From contig CAZCMD010000005.1 of NCBI GenBank assembly GCA_964499695.1, positions 1 through 64,000 on the forward strand: DNA of 64,000 bases, read 5' to 3'. Positions 9,188 through 17,780 of the stretch are shown here, piece after piece. How positions within the stretch are numbered: the stretch's first letter is position 1; each line of letters starts with the position of its first letter. The notes below the pieces were generated by a model. That model made no database searches. It had not been told where the DNA came from and saw nothing but the letters and a program-made list of their open reading frames with translations. This stretch comes from JAAZBV01 sp964499695. GTDB lineage: Bacteria; Desulfobacterota; DSM-4660; Desulfatiglandales; HGW-15. The position numbers and the translations under genes are program-made.

Positions 9188-9356
9188 CTTTAACTCCTTT
9201 GGCCGCCTTTTTTATCCACTCTATGATACCGGATCTCTCTACAGTGCTGTATCCGCAGTTCGGGCAGCAGATGGTCTTGCAGTTTTTATTGATTGCGCAT
9301 CCCTTGCACTCGTTTTGATCAGGATCAAATTCATATCCACAGAGTGCACATTTCAT
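9159..9356 (-). CDS. Small Cys-rich protein between feoB and dtxR
   Basis: A 65-aa soluble protein with eight cysteines arranged as zinc-ribbon-like pairs: CALCGYEF (residues 3-10), CKGCAINKNC (17-26) and ICCPNCGY (30-37), followed by a basic tail. It overlaps the feoB stop by four bases and the dtxR start by 29, so it is tightly coupled in the operon. Comparable short Cys-rich proteins accompany feoB in other deltaproteobacteria. They are different from the membrane-anchored FeoB-associated (FeoC-like) peptides because no hydrophobic helix is present. It probably binds zinc, iron or a cluster; function is unknown. Confidence 0.8.
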   Translation of the reverse strand: MKCALCGYEFDPDQNECKGCAINKNCKTICCPNCGYSTVERSGIIEWIKKAAKGVKDVTDKRRDR

Positions 9357-11326
9357 AGGGTTACCCCGAGAGCACGCAGAATAAAATTAAACAACCCCCC
9401 GAATAAAAAGGCAAAGACAAATATAAATGATACTATCAGAGAGGCTGTCTTTATGCCCCGCTCCTTGATCATTATAAACATATTGGCTATGCAGGGCACA
9501 AAAAGGGTAATGGTAACAAGGGCCACGAGCATCTGGATAGGGTCCAGATTACCTTCCTTTACAACAAGCACTGCCGCATAATCCCTTCTTAAAAAACCCA
9601 TCACAAAGGCACCTGCAACCTCCTTTGGAAGCCCCAGCAGGTTCACCACAACAGGTGCGGCTATCTTCTGGATCAGGGTAAGGGCGCCCAGTTTCTCAAG
9701 GGTAAAGAGTATGATTGTCCCGAGCATGAACAGGGGCACAGCCTCTTTAAGATACCACTCAATGCGCGCAAAGGTTTTTATAATTATGTTAGATAACTTG
9801 GGTATCCGTATAGGGGGTGTCTCAAGTATGAAATCGGATTTTTTCCCCGGTATTACTATTGACGATAAAAAGCCGACCACAAAGATTACACATATAATGA
9901 CGGCGGCCCAGATGATGGTGGCCCAGGGGGATATGGTTGATGTCCCGCCAAAGATCACGCCCAGTTGAGCAGAGCAGGGAACAGCAAGTGCAAGGAGCAG
10001 GGTGACAATTATCCTTTCCTTTTTACTGGGGAGTATCCTTGCCGTAAGGGTTGCCATGGTCGCACAACCCAGGCCCAGTATCATGGGGAGCACCGCAGTG
10101 CCATTAAGGCCGATTATCCTGAAGAGCCTGTTCACCATTATGGCAAGCCTGGGGAGATATCCTGAATCTTCCATAAGACCAAAGATCAGGAAAAAGAAGC
10201 CGACAATGGGGAGCACAATTGCAATGGCATAGGTGAAGGCCATTGTAAAAATACCATATTCACCGATCAGGAATTCCCGTATGAGCGCATTACCTGTTAC
10301 TGAATGGACAACCCTTGTTAAAAACGGGTTGATATATTCACCGAATACAACGCTCTCCATAAAATCAACACAGGTGCCTGCACCGAATTCACCTACTATT
10401 TTATAGGTAATATAGAGGACCGCAAGCAGGATAGGTATGCCCCATACAGGGTGCATGGAAAGCCTGCCAAATGTCTGGAGTATATTGTGATCCCTGGCCT
10501 TTTCATCCTTTGTCTGTACCTCTTTTAATATTTCATCCACCTTTGCCACCCGGCGCTTATTAATAAGGTAGCTTAAAGGAGTCGGGCTTGTGGACTGCAA
10601 TGAGGCTCTTATGGCTCTTACCCTGTCAATAGCCTCTTTTCCGAACCTTGATAAAAACCATTCCTCTATGCCCTGTTCTCCGGCAATGAGCATTATGGCT
10701 ATGGCCCTAGATATCTTTTCAGGGATTAACTCCTGGATCTGGCTGATTCCGGATTCCAGAACTTCACCATAATCCACTGTTACCTTTGGTTTGACAGGGT
10801 TTGCAATGCCCTTTATTAGTCCGTGTATCCCCTCCCTGTGCGTGGCAACAGTTGGGATTACCTCTGTCCCTAAGATCTCTCCGAGTTTTTTTGAATCTAT
10901 ATTAATACCCCTGCTTTGCGCCTCATCAATCATATTGATGTCCAGTATAAAGGGGATCTCCATTTCAGAAAGCTGTATGCTTATGGAAAGACCCCTGCGC
11001 AGGTTTTTTGAATCCGCTACCTGTACAACGATCTCCGCCTTTTCGTTTAAGAGGATGTCACGGGTAACCTTCTCATCTTCAGACTGGGGTATAAGACTGT
11101 TGGTGCCGGGGGTATCAATAACCAGATACTTTTTCTTGCCGCCAAAACGGGAGAATGCACGGGACACCTCAACGGTTGTACCGGGGTAGTTGGATACGGT
11201 TACATACTTCCCGGTCAGGAGCCCGAAGATTACACTTTTCCCGACATTGGGATTACCGACAAGTATGATCTTGTCTTTCTCCATGTAATCAAGCTGCTTT
11301 TTAGTATCATGACCGCTCGGGCTCAA
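9353..11326 (-). CDS. feoB: Ferrous iron transporter FeoB
   Basis: A 657-aa inner-membrane Fe(II) transporter. The N-terminal G domain has G1 GNPNVGKS (24-31), G2 within YPGTTVEV, G3 DTPG and G4 NMID. The following helical GDI-like segment leads to a membrane domain with about ten helices, including two gate motifs of the kind PCSAQL and VPCIAN with conserved cysteines. M15 (MEKDKIILVG) is an alternative start. It heads the minus-strand operon feoB-Cys-rich-dtxR. A strong terminator for the preceding gene lies 36-68 bases upstream, so feoB has its own promoter in the ~35-base gap or overlapping it. Expected role: Fe(II) uptake under anoxic, iron-limited conditions. Confidence 0.96.
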   Translation of the reverse strand: MSPSGHDTKKQLDYMEKDKIILVGNPNVGKSVIFGLLTGKYVTVSNYPGTTVEVSRAFSRFGGKKKYLVIDTPGTNSLIPQSEDEKVTRDILLNEKAEIVVQVADSKNLRRGLSISIQLSEMEIPFILDINMIDEAQSRGINIDSKKLGEILGTEVIPTVATHREGIHGLIKGIANPVKPKVTVDYGEVLESGISQIQELIPEKISRAIAIMLIAGEQGIEEWFLSRFGKEAIDRVRAIRASLQSTSPTPLSYLINKRRVAKVDEILKEVQTKDEKARDHNILQTFGRLSMHPVWGIPILLAVLYITYKIVGEFGAGTCVDFMESVVFGEYINPFLTRVVHSVTGNALIREFLIGEYGIFTMAFTYAIAIVLPIVGFFFLIFGLMEDSGYLPRLAIMVNRLFRIIGLNGTAVLPMILGLGCATMATLTARILPSKKERIIVTLLLALAVPCSAQLGVIFGGTSTISPWATIIWAAVIICVIFVVGFLSSIVIPGKKSDFILETPPIRIPKLSNIIIKTFARIEWYLKEAVPLFMLGTIILFTLEKLGALTLIQKIAAPVVVNLLGLPKEVAGAFVMGFLRRDYAAVLVVKEGNLDPIQMLVALVTITLFVPCIANMFIMIKERGIKTASLIVSFIFVFAFLFGGLFNFILRALGVTL

Positions 11327-11362
11327 TACGGATCCTCCTGAACATCCTTATACAATGAAAAA

Positions 11363-11394
11363 CCGGATCGATAAGTAAAAACTGATCGATCCGG
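11363..11394 (-). terminator. Rho-independent terminator after the DUF39 gene
   Basis: Perfect 10-bp stem CCGGATCGAT / ATCGATCCGG with a 12-base loop, followed on the minus strand by TTTTT. It would end the transcript of the 11499-12677 gene before feoB. Confidence 0.85.
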
Positions 11395-11498
11395 ATAGGG
11401 TTAAAACAAAAAAGTTATTTTTAAAACCGGTGCCAGATTATAGGTAGGTAAGTATCCTATGTCAAGTAATTAGCCTTATCTTCAGGGGCATGCCTGTA

Positions 11499-12677
11499 TC
11501 ATGATCTTTTAGCCGTAGGCAGCATCACCTGTGGGTGAGTCAAGAAGAAATCCCCTTTTTTGATCCATGATTTCAGTATCTCTGCAACCTCGATAGCCCT
11601 CACATATGAAGAAAGAGGGACAGTCGGGATCTCTTTGCCATTAAATTTGATCGCACCGCTTTTGAGCTGAGCATAGTTTACCATGGAAAGGGTCTTTGAC
11701 TCACCATTGGGGTAGTCACTGCTGTAATCCACGACCCGTGTGTAAATATCCTCATCGGCTACACCCGTAAACTTTGCCATATCTTCATTGAGTATGGGTA
11801 TTGGAACACCGAGACCAATATTAATACTGCATCCATAGCCCAGCATGCTTACACCGGCAATCCATTTCGGGTCCATCTGCTTCATATCGCCCATTACCAT
11901 GAGTGTACCTGCACCTGATAATGGTGTGCCGTTTTTTGCCCTCTCTGCATTCGGGTTATGCTGTGTGCCGGGGCCTACAATATAACCCTCTGCCCCTCCC
12001 AGAAAGATCCTTGTCCCCATACCCAGTGTAAGGTAATAGGGATCATTGAAGAGCGGGCTTACGCAGCCAGCAGTTGCATAGTTTGCATTTCCGGCCTTTG
12101 GTTTCAGGACACCCATGTATGTATAGATGGTCTTTGCGCTCATGTTTATCGCACAGTTATAATTCTGATAGGCATTTCTGGGGTTCAGCATGGTAGCGTA
12201 GGGCAGATCGGAAAGGGTCACCTTTTTTTCATATTCCTTTCTCGGATAGCAGTCAGTACCATAGGATGTTGCCCTCAGGGTCACCTTTTTACCTGCGATA
12301 AGGTCATGTATTACATGGCCTCCGCCATACTTGAATTGCCCGGGATATACCCCGTTTAAGGGATCATCCTCCGCAACCTCTGTTGCCCCAATGTATGCAT
12401 CGACTGCCGCAATACCACCATAAGCAGGGACATTGTTGAACCATACCTTTGATGCCCTGATTGCCGGTTTTGTGTGGCCAAAGTTAATAAATGCACCGGA
12501 GGAACACATGGGTGAAAAGGTCCCTGTTGTGACAACATCGATCTCTGCTGCAGCAGCGCTCGCGCCCTTCTTTTTTACGATCTCTGTCATCTCATCAGCC
12601 CTGACAACTACTGCCTTTCCTGACCTGATCTTTTTATTTATCTCTTCTATCGTCCTGGTCGTCTTTTTACTGGCCAC
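11499..12677 (-). CDS. DUF39 homocysteine-biosynthesis protein (L-aspartate semialdehyde sulfurtransferase family)
   Basis: A 392-aa member of COG1900/DUF39. In methanogens and many sulfate reducers this family makes homocysteine from aspartate semialdehyde and sulfide without O-acyl-homoserine. The conserved blocks visible are TTGTFSPMCSSGAFINFGH (Cys58), YGTDCYPRKE (Cys143), ATAGCVSPLFNDP and the Gly-rich GMGTRIFLGGAEGYIVGPGTQH. The two cysteines Cys58 and Cys143 are the likely catalytic pair. It ends after the core domain with no CBS pair. The usual partner, a small NIL-domain ferredoxin, is not adjacent. It is a single-gene transcript closed by the terminator at 11363-11394. Confidence 0.88.
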   Translation of the reverse strand: MASKKTTRTIEEINKKIRSGKAVVVRADEMTEIVKKKGASAAAAEIDVVTTGTFSPMCSSGAFINFGHTKPAIRASKVWFNNVPAYGGIAAVDAYIGATEVAEDDPLNGVYPGQFKYGGGHVIHDLIAGKKVTLRATSYGTDCYPRKEYEKKVTLSDLPYATMLNPRNAYQNYNCAINMSAKTIYTYMGVLKPKAGNANYATAGCVSPLFNDPYYLTLGMGTRIFLGGAEGYIVGPGTQHNPNAERAKNGTPLSGAGTLMVMGDMKQMDPKWIAGVSMLGYGCSINIGLGVPIPILNEDMAKFTGVADEDIYTRVVDYSSDYPNGESKTLSMVNYAQLKSGAIKFNGKEIPTVPLSSYVRAIEVAEILKSWIKKGDFFLTHPQVMLPTAKRS

Positions 12678-12825
12678 CTTTTAACACCTCCGGGATCATA
12701 TTGTTATGACATAAAAAAATCTGCCCCATTGAGGCAGCGGGGAGCAATGATAGTTCCAAAACATGGATAAGACAAGCAAAAGTTTATGTCGAAAGACCCT
12801 TGGAGATGAGGTGCATGTTGTTTGC

Positions 12826-12852
12826 TTGACATTTACCTACCCTTTTTATAAG
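12826..12852 (+). promoter_or_regulatory. Candidate promoter upstream of kdsA
   Basis: TTGACA at 12826-12831 and TATAAG at 12847-12852, separated by 15 bases, which is shorter than ideal. It precedes the kdsA start at 12936 by about 80 bases. Motif-only assignment. Confidence 0.3.
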
Positions 12853-12935
12853 CATTAAACCTTTCCCGGCTAACCATGACAATTTGTGAGGTACATCCCC
12901 GGGAAAAAGCTGTTCATTATTCCATGGAGAAGTGT

Positions 12936-13754
12936 ATGGGTAACACTGTATATGCGGGAAATATCAGGATAGACGAAAAAGGGCCATTCTTTATCATTGC
13001 CGGGCCATGCGTAATAGAGTCGGAAGAGATAACCATGAGGGTAGCCTCATTTTTAAAGGAGACATCCGAGAAGCTTGATATCCCGATCATATTCAAGACA
13101 TCCTATGACAAGGCAAACAGGACATCGGTTACCTCATACCGTGGGCCGGGCATAGAAAAGGGCCTTGAGATCATCATGAAGGTTAAAGAAAAGACAGGTC
13201 TTCCGGTACTTTCTGACATCCATAGCCTGGATGAGGTGGATAAAGCTGCCGCAGTGCTGGATGTGCTTCAGATACCTGCCTTATTAAGCAGACAGACAGA
13301 CCTCCTTTTAAAGGCGGGTAAATCAGGAAAGACGGTCAATATCAAGAAGGGTCAGTTTATTTCCCCCCTTGATTTTGAACAGGCGGTAAAAAAGGTGCTC
13401 TCAACAGGGAACAGAAATATCATGCTCACGGAAAGGGGCACATTCTTTGGGTACAATAATCTCGTTGTGGATTTCAGGGCTATCCCCATCATGAAAAACT
13501 TCGGATTCCCAGTTGTCTTTGACGCCACCCACAGTGTACAGCTCCCGGGTGGTGACGGTACAAGCTCAGGTGGCGAAAGGAAATATGCTGCATACCTCGC
13601 CCGGGCAGCAGTGGCTGCGGGTGCTAACGGTGTGTTCATGGAGGTGCACCCTGACCCTGATAATGCACTGTGTGACGGCCCTAACTCTTTACCCCTTGAA
13701 GAGGTAAAACCGCTTATGATACTGCTCAAGGATATCCACTCCCTTGTGAGCTGA
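12936..13754 (+). CDS. kdsA: 3-deoxy-8-phosphooctulonate synthase KdsA
   Basis: Condenses phosphoenolpyruvate and arabinose-5-phosphate to Kdo-8-phosphate for lipopolysaccharide. Family signatures: FFIIAGPCVIESEE near the N-terminus, FKTSYDKANRTS, LSDIHSLDEV, RQTDLLLKAGKSGKTVNIKKGQF, LTERGTFFGYNNLVVDFR and the C-terminal MEVHPDPDNALCDGPNSL. I place the start at 12936 because GGAGAAG lies just upstream and the family begins at this point. The frame is open to an ATG at 12876, which would add 20 unconserved residues and has no ribosome binding site. First gene of the kdsA-kdsC-lptCAB-rpoN series. Confidence 0.95.
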   Translation: MGNTVYAGNIRIDEKGPFFIIAGPCVIESEEITMRVASFLKETSEKLDIPIIFKTSYDKANRTSVTSYRGPGIEKGLEIIMKVKEKTGLPVLSDIHSLDEVDKAAAVLDVLQIPALLSRQTDLLLKAGKSGKTVNIKKGQFISPLDFEQAVKKVLSTGNRNIMLTERGTFFGYNNLVVDFRAIPIMKNFGFPVVFDATHSVQLPGGDGTSSGGERKYAAYLARAAVAAGANGVFMEVHPDPDNALCDGPNSLPLEEVKPLMILLKDIHSLVS

Positions 13755-13772
13755 TCACTGGAGAAATGAATT

Positions 13773-14309
13773 ATGGTAGAAGAAAAGGCAAAGAGGATTG
13801 AGCTCCTTGTACTTGATGTGGACGGCGTAATGACGGACGGCCGCATAGTGATGAATGACCTGGGGCAAGAAATAAAATTTTTCAATGTAAGGGACGGACA
13901 CGGTATAAGGCTTTTACTTTATGCAGGCATTGACGTGGCCATTATTACCGGGAGGGAGTCCGAGGCAGTGAGGTTCAGGGCGGCTGACCTGGGAATTACA
14001 ATGGTCTATCAGGGGGTCAAGGACAAGGAAGGAATATGTAAAAAGATAATGGCGGAAAAGGGCCTTGAAAAGGATCAGGTCTGCTGCATGGGTGATGATC
14101 TTCCTGATTTACCCATGTTAAGGTGTGCGGGCCTTCCTGTTGCTGTGGCAGATGCCACTATTGAAACCCGTGATGCAGCTCTTTACATAACAAAGGCCCC
14201 GGGTGGTTATGGAGCGGTAAGGGAGATGTGCGAGATCATCCTCAAGGCAAAGGGGGCATGGCCGGAAATTAAAGGAATTAATGAAAAAACCAAATTAGGC
14301 TTTACATAG
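13773..14309 (+). CDS. kdsC: Kdo-8-phosphate phosphatase KdsC
   Basis: A 178-aa C0-type HAD phosphatase that removes phosphate from Kdo-8-phosphate, the step after KdsA. Motif I is LLVLDVDGVMTDG with Asp15 and Asp17; motif II is IITGRES; the later conserved MGDDLPDLPML is the Mg-binding motif IV. There is no cap domain, as expected for this tetrameric family. It starts 18 bases after kdsA. The gene ends just where a promoter for lptC begins. Confidence 0.95.
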   Translation: MVEEKAKRIELLVLDVDGVMTDGRIVMNDLGQEIKFFNVRDGHGIRLLLYAGIDVAIITGRESEAVRFRAADLGITMVYQGVKDKEGICKKIMAEKGLEKDQVCCMGDDLPDLPMLRCAGLPVAVADATIETRDAALYITKAPGGYGAVREMCEIILKAKGAWPEIKGINEKTKLGFT

Positions 14310-14330
14310 TAAAAATGTATCTGGTATAAT
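14301..14330 (+). promoter_or_regulatory. Promoter for lptC at the end of kdsC
   Basis: TTTACA (14301-14306), 18-base spacer, TATAAT (14325-14330, perfect). The expected start of RNA (~14337) is only about three bases before the lptC ATG at 14340, where no Shine-Dalgarno is visible, so it suggests a leaderless message. Confidence 0.5.
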
Positions 14331-14339
14331 TATTGCAGT

Positions 14340-14915
14340 ATGGCAAGGCTCCCTAAAAAATCGCTGCCATTAATCGGGGTTGTTCTTCTGTTGTCTCTCA
14401 TCGGATTTTTTCTTGTAAAAACCGATAAAGGAGAATCAGAGAAGGAGATACCTGAGGTGACAGTCCCGAAAGCGGATATCAGCTCAGAAAATTTTGTGAT
14501 TACTGAGACTGATCCCGATAAAGGTACTAAACTGACACTTGAGGCTGATGAGGGTAGTTTTTCTACTGAAAAGGATGATGAAATCGGTCGCTTCAAGGGG
14601 TTCAGGCTGAAATACCAGACAAAAGAGGCCCTTGATTTTGAATTCGAAGGAAAAAGCGGGGAGATCAATAGGGCAAAAAATGAGATCAACCTCACTGGTG
14701 GGCTTAAGGGTAAAACAGCAGATGGTTATCTCATATACACCGAGCGAATAACGATTCAACTGAAAGATAACTGTATTAAATCCGATGAGGCTGTTACCGT
14801 AGAGGGGCCTTTTTTCAGGATAACCGGCAGGGGTTTATATATGGATCTGGAAAAGAAAACACTGGAAATACTCAAAGATGTAAATTCGGTCTTTGATACA
14901 GGGGCCCTTGATTAA
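14340..14915 (+). CDS. lptC: LPS export protein LptC
   Basis: A 191-aa bitopic membrane protein: basic N-terminus (MARLPKKS), one hydrophobic helix (residues 9-26), then a periplasmic beta-jellyroll domain of the OstA/LptC type. LptC bridges the LptBFG ABC transporter and LptA in LPS transport to the outer membrane. Sequence identity is low in this family; the call rests on architecture plus position between kdsC and lptA. It overlaps lptA by one base (TAATG). No ribosome binding site is visible before the ATG, and a near-perfect promoter ends nine bases upstream, so translation may start on a leaderless transcript as well as by readthrough from kdsC. Confidence 0.85.
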   Translation: MARLPKKSLPLIGVVLLLSLIGFFLVKTDKGESEKEIPEVTVPKADISSENFVITETDPDKGTKLTLEADEGSFSTEKDDEIGRFKGFRLKYQTKEALDFEFEGKSGEINRAKNEINLTGGLKGKTADGYLIYTERITIQLKDNCIKSDEAVTVEGPFFRITGRGLYMDLEKKTLEILKDVNSVFDTGALD

Positions 14916-15463
14916 TGAAACAGTTACACAATATCTTACTGATATTCATACCATTATTTATATTGCTGCCCGGTAGTGCTTATCCGGAGACAAAAAAAAT
15001 AAAAAATATCTTTGGCACCCAGGACGGGGAGATAAAAATAGAGTCTATCTCCTATAAAATGTACATGAAAGAGTCAAAGGCAACCTTTAATGGTGATGTA
15101 AGGCTTGATGGTTTTAAGGTTGAAGGTGATGATATTACCATGTCCTGTCAGAAGCTTGAGTTGTATTTGAAAAATACAGGCAAGGATACTTCTATACAAT
15201 CAAACGACATAGAAAAGATTATTGCTACAGAATCAATAGTAATCAAACGTTCAGATGGAAGTTATGCAACAGCAGAAAAGGCGGAATATGTTATAGAATC
15301 CGGAAAGATAATCCTTACAGGGAACCCTTATTTTAAATATAGCAAAGGCGGTGAAGGGCATGGCCTAAAGATTACATATGATATAAAAGAAGAAAGTTTT
15401 AGTGTTGAAGGAACAAAAGAGGATAAGGCAACATTATCCCGAACCGGAAAGGATGAAAGGTAA
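14915..15463 (+). CDS. lptA: LPS periplasmic bridge protein LptA
   Basis: A 182-aa exported protein with a signal peptide (residues 1-25, cleavage after SAYPE or nearby). The mature part is an OstA/LptA beta-jellyroll: repeated strand pairs such as KATFNGDVRLDGFKVEGDDITM and the ATAEKAEYVIESGKIILTGNP block. LptA polymers carry LPS across the periplasm. Starts in the TAATG overlap with lptC and is followed five bases later by lptB, so the three are one operon. Confidence 0.88.
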   Translation: MKQLHNILLIFIPLFILLPGSAYPETKKIKNIFGTQDGEIKIESISYKMYMKESKATFNGDVRLDGFKVEGDDITMSCQKLELYLKNTGKDTSIQSNDIEKIIATESIVIKRSDGSYATAEKAEYVIESGKIILTGNPYFKYSKGGEGHGLKITYDIKEESFSVEGTKEDKATLSRTGKDER

Positions 15464-15468
15464 CAATA

Positions 15469-16203
15469 TTGTCTATACCGGTTGAAAAATTAGAGGCAAG
15501 GGATGTTGCCAAGATATATAAGGGTAAAAGGGTAGTTGATAAGATAAATATCAGCATAGAAAGGGGTAGTATTGTCGGGCTCCTGGGCCCGAACGGTGCA
15601 GGAAAGACAACCACCTTTTACATGATGATAGGACGGGTAAGGCCGGATGAGGGAAGCATCCTGCTCGACGGCAATGATATAACAGATGATCCCATGTATA
15701 TGAGGGCAAGGAAGGGGATAAGTTATCTGCCCCAGGAGCCGTCTGTTTTTAGAAAACTGACCGTTTATGAGAATATACTTGCGGTTGTAGAAGGAAACAA
15801 TTATTCTTCAACCGAAATAAAAGAGAGGGTGAACAGGTTTCTTAACGATCTGGACATAAAACACCTGGCAGGGCAGAAGGCATCGTCCCTTTCAGGCGGA
15901 GAAAGAAGAAGGCTGGAGATCTCAAGGGCGCTTGTATCGGAACCCAGGTTCATGCTGCTGGATGAGCCCTTTGCCGGGATAGACCCGCTGATTATTAATG
16001 ATATAAAACAGATCATAAGGCGGCTAAAGGAAAAGGGGATAGGGATAATAATCACGGATCACAATGTAAGAGAGACCCTTGATGTATGTGATGCCGCTTA
16101 TCTGGTTAAACAGGGGAATATAGTTGAATACGGGTCGCCCGGGGATATACTGAACAGCAAGGTTGCAAGGGATGTATATCTGGGTGAAGACTTTAATATG
16201 TAA
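15469..16203 (+). CDS. lptB: LPS export ABC transporter ATPase LptB
   Basis: A 244-aa ABC ATPase that powers LPS extraction through LptFG. Walker A is GPNGAGKTT, the Q-loop region is YLPQEPSVF, the signature is LSGGERRR, Walker B is FMLLDEPFAGIDP and the switch His is in ITDHNVRETL. The PQEPSVFRKL segment is typical of LptB. The start is a TTG codon with GAAAGG eight bases upstream; no ATG or GTG fits the conserved N-terminus (LEARDVAKIYKGK). lptF and lptG are not in this window. Confidence 0.97.
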   Translation: MSIPVEKLEARDVAKIYKGKRVVDKINISIERGSIVGLLGPNGAGKTTTFYMMIGRVRPDEGSILLDGNDITDDPMYMRARKGISYLPQEPSVFRKLTVYENILAVVEGNNYSSTEIKERVNRFLNDLDIKHLAGQKASSLSGGERRRLEISRALVSEPRFMLLDEPFAGIDPLIINDIKQIIRRLKEKGIGIIITDHNVRETLDVCDAAYLVKQGNIVEYGSPGDILNSKVARDVYLGEDFNM

Positions 16204-16235
16204 TGACAACACTAATGGATTAAAAACAAGGTCAA

Positions 16236-17684
16236 ATGGCGCTTCAACTTAAACAATCTCTAAGCCTCTCCCAGCAGCTCATAATGACCCCGCAGCTGCA
16301 GCAGGCAATTAAACTCTTACAGCTCTCAAGGCTTGAACTGCTTGAAACCATTACACAGGAAATGGAGACAAACCCGCTCCTTGATGAACAGTCACAAGGG
16401 GATACGGAAGGCGATAATATCGAGATCGTTGAAGATGCCATTTCTTCACCCGAAGAACAGCCGGCAAAAGAGGTCACCATAGATGAAAATGCCACAAACG
16501 ATACTGTAGACTGGGAGACCTATATCTCGGAATATAACACAGGATGGGCAGACACCCCCTACCAGGGTAAGGAGGCCCCTGCCTTTGAAAACATGAATCA
16601 GGAGAAGACAAGCCTTAACTCTCACCTGATGTGGCAACTTTCGCTGAGTCATCTGGATGATAAACAGAAGGAGATAGGCATTCAGATTATAGGGAATATA
16701 GATGAGGATGGCTATCTCCAGATATCCATGGAGGAGCTTTGTGAGGCAACCGGATGCACTGAAGAGGAGATTGTTTATACCCTTAATGCAATACAGAATT
16801 TTGATCCGATCGGGGTCTGCGCAAGGGATACAAGGGAATGCCTCCTTATCCAGGCCAGGTTCCAGAATCTAACGGGTACGATTGTCGAAAAGATAATCAT
16901 GGATCATATGGACAACCTGGAAAACAAGCGGTACGACAAGATAGCAAAGAGTCTTTCCATAGGCATGCCGGAGGTATATAAGGCGGTTGAAATAATCACC
17001 AATCTCGAACCGAAACCGGGCAGGCTTTACAGTGAAGACGATACAATATATATAAGCCCGGATATCTATGTGTTCAAGGTGGGGGATGATTATGAGATCG
17101 TGTTGAATGAGGACGGTCTGCCCAAGCTTAAAATAAACAGCTACTACAAGGAGATACTAAATGATAACGGGGCATCTCCCGGTGATGAAAAGACAAAGGA
17201 GTATATCCTTGATAAGATGAAATCGGCTGCGTGGCTGATCAAAAGTATTCATCAGAGACAGAGAACCATCTATAAGGTAACGGAGAGCATAGTCCAGTTT
17301 CAGAGGAAATTTTTTGATCACGGGGTAACGCACCTTAAACCCCTTGTATTAAGGGATGTGGCCGAGCATATACAGATGCATGAATCTACAATAAGCAGGG
17401 TGACCACCAATAAATATGTCCACACCCCCCAGGGGGTTTTTGAGCTGAAATATTTTTTTAACAGTGCAATCAACAGCATGGAAGGTGATTCTATTGCATC
17501 TGAAAGCGTTAAGGAGCACATCAGAAACATCATAAAGTCAGAAAATAAAAGCAATCCATACAGTGACCAGGAGGTTGCTGATATGCTTAAAAATCATAAT
17601 ATTGATGTTGCCCGAAGGACTGTGGCAAAATACAGGGAAACCCTTGGAATTTTGCCATCAAGAAAAAGACGGGAACTGTTTTAA
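16236..17684 (+). CDS. rpoN: RNA polymerase sigma-54 factor RpoN
   Basis: A 482-aa sigma-54. Region I is the Gln/Leu-rich activator-interacting N-terminus (LKQSLSLSQQLIMTPQLQQAIKLLQLS). Residues ~50-120 form the acidic region II. Region III holds core-binding and the helix-turn-helix (HESTISRVTTNKYVHTPQG). The RpoN box is ARRTVAKYRE near the C-terminus, followed by LGILPSRKRREL. It recognises -24/-12 promoters and needs AAA+ activators such as PspF, which is encoded at 57705-58745. Follows lptB by 32 bases, the conserved arrangement in proteobacteria. Confidence 0.98.
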   Translation: MALQLKQSLSLSQQLIMTPQLQQAIKLLQLSRLELLETITQEMETNPLLDEQSQGDTEGDNIEIVEDAISSPEEQPAKEVTIDENATNDTVDWETYISEYNTGWADTPYQGKEAPAFENMNQEKTSLNSHLMWQLSLSHLDDKQKEIGIQIIGNIDEDGYLQISMEELCEATGCTEEEIVYTLNAIQNFDPIGVCARDTRECLLIQARFQNLTGTIVEKIIMDHMDNLENKRYDKIAKSLSIGMPEVYKAVEIITNLEPKPGRLYSEDDTIYISPDIYVFKVGDDYEIVLNEDGLPKLKINSYYKEILNDNGASPGDEKTKEYILDKMKSAAWLIKSIHQRQRTIYKVTESIVQFQRKFFDHGVTHLKPLVLRDVAEHIQMHESTISRVTTNKYVHTPQGVFELKYFFNSAINSMEGDSIASESVKEHIRNIIKSENKSNPYSDQEVADMLKNHNIDVARRTVAKYRETLGILPSRKRRELF

Positions 17685-17780
17685 TGATTATATTGATTTC
17701 AAACTGATCGGGAACAGGGTATTATACAGGTTAAAAGGACATTCCCGGCTTATTAACAAAAACTCTACAGGAGGTATTCT

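Noticed and set aside
13352..13885. 177-codon frame opposite kdsA/kdsC
   Set aside because: Ser-rich antisense shadow of two well supported genes.
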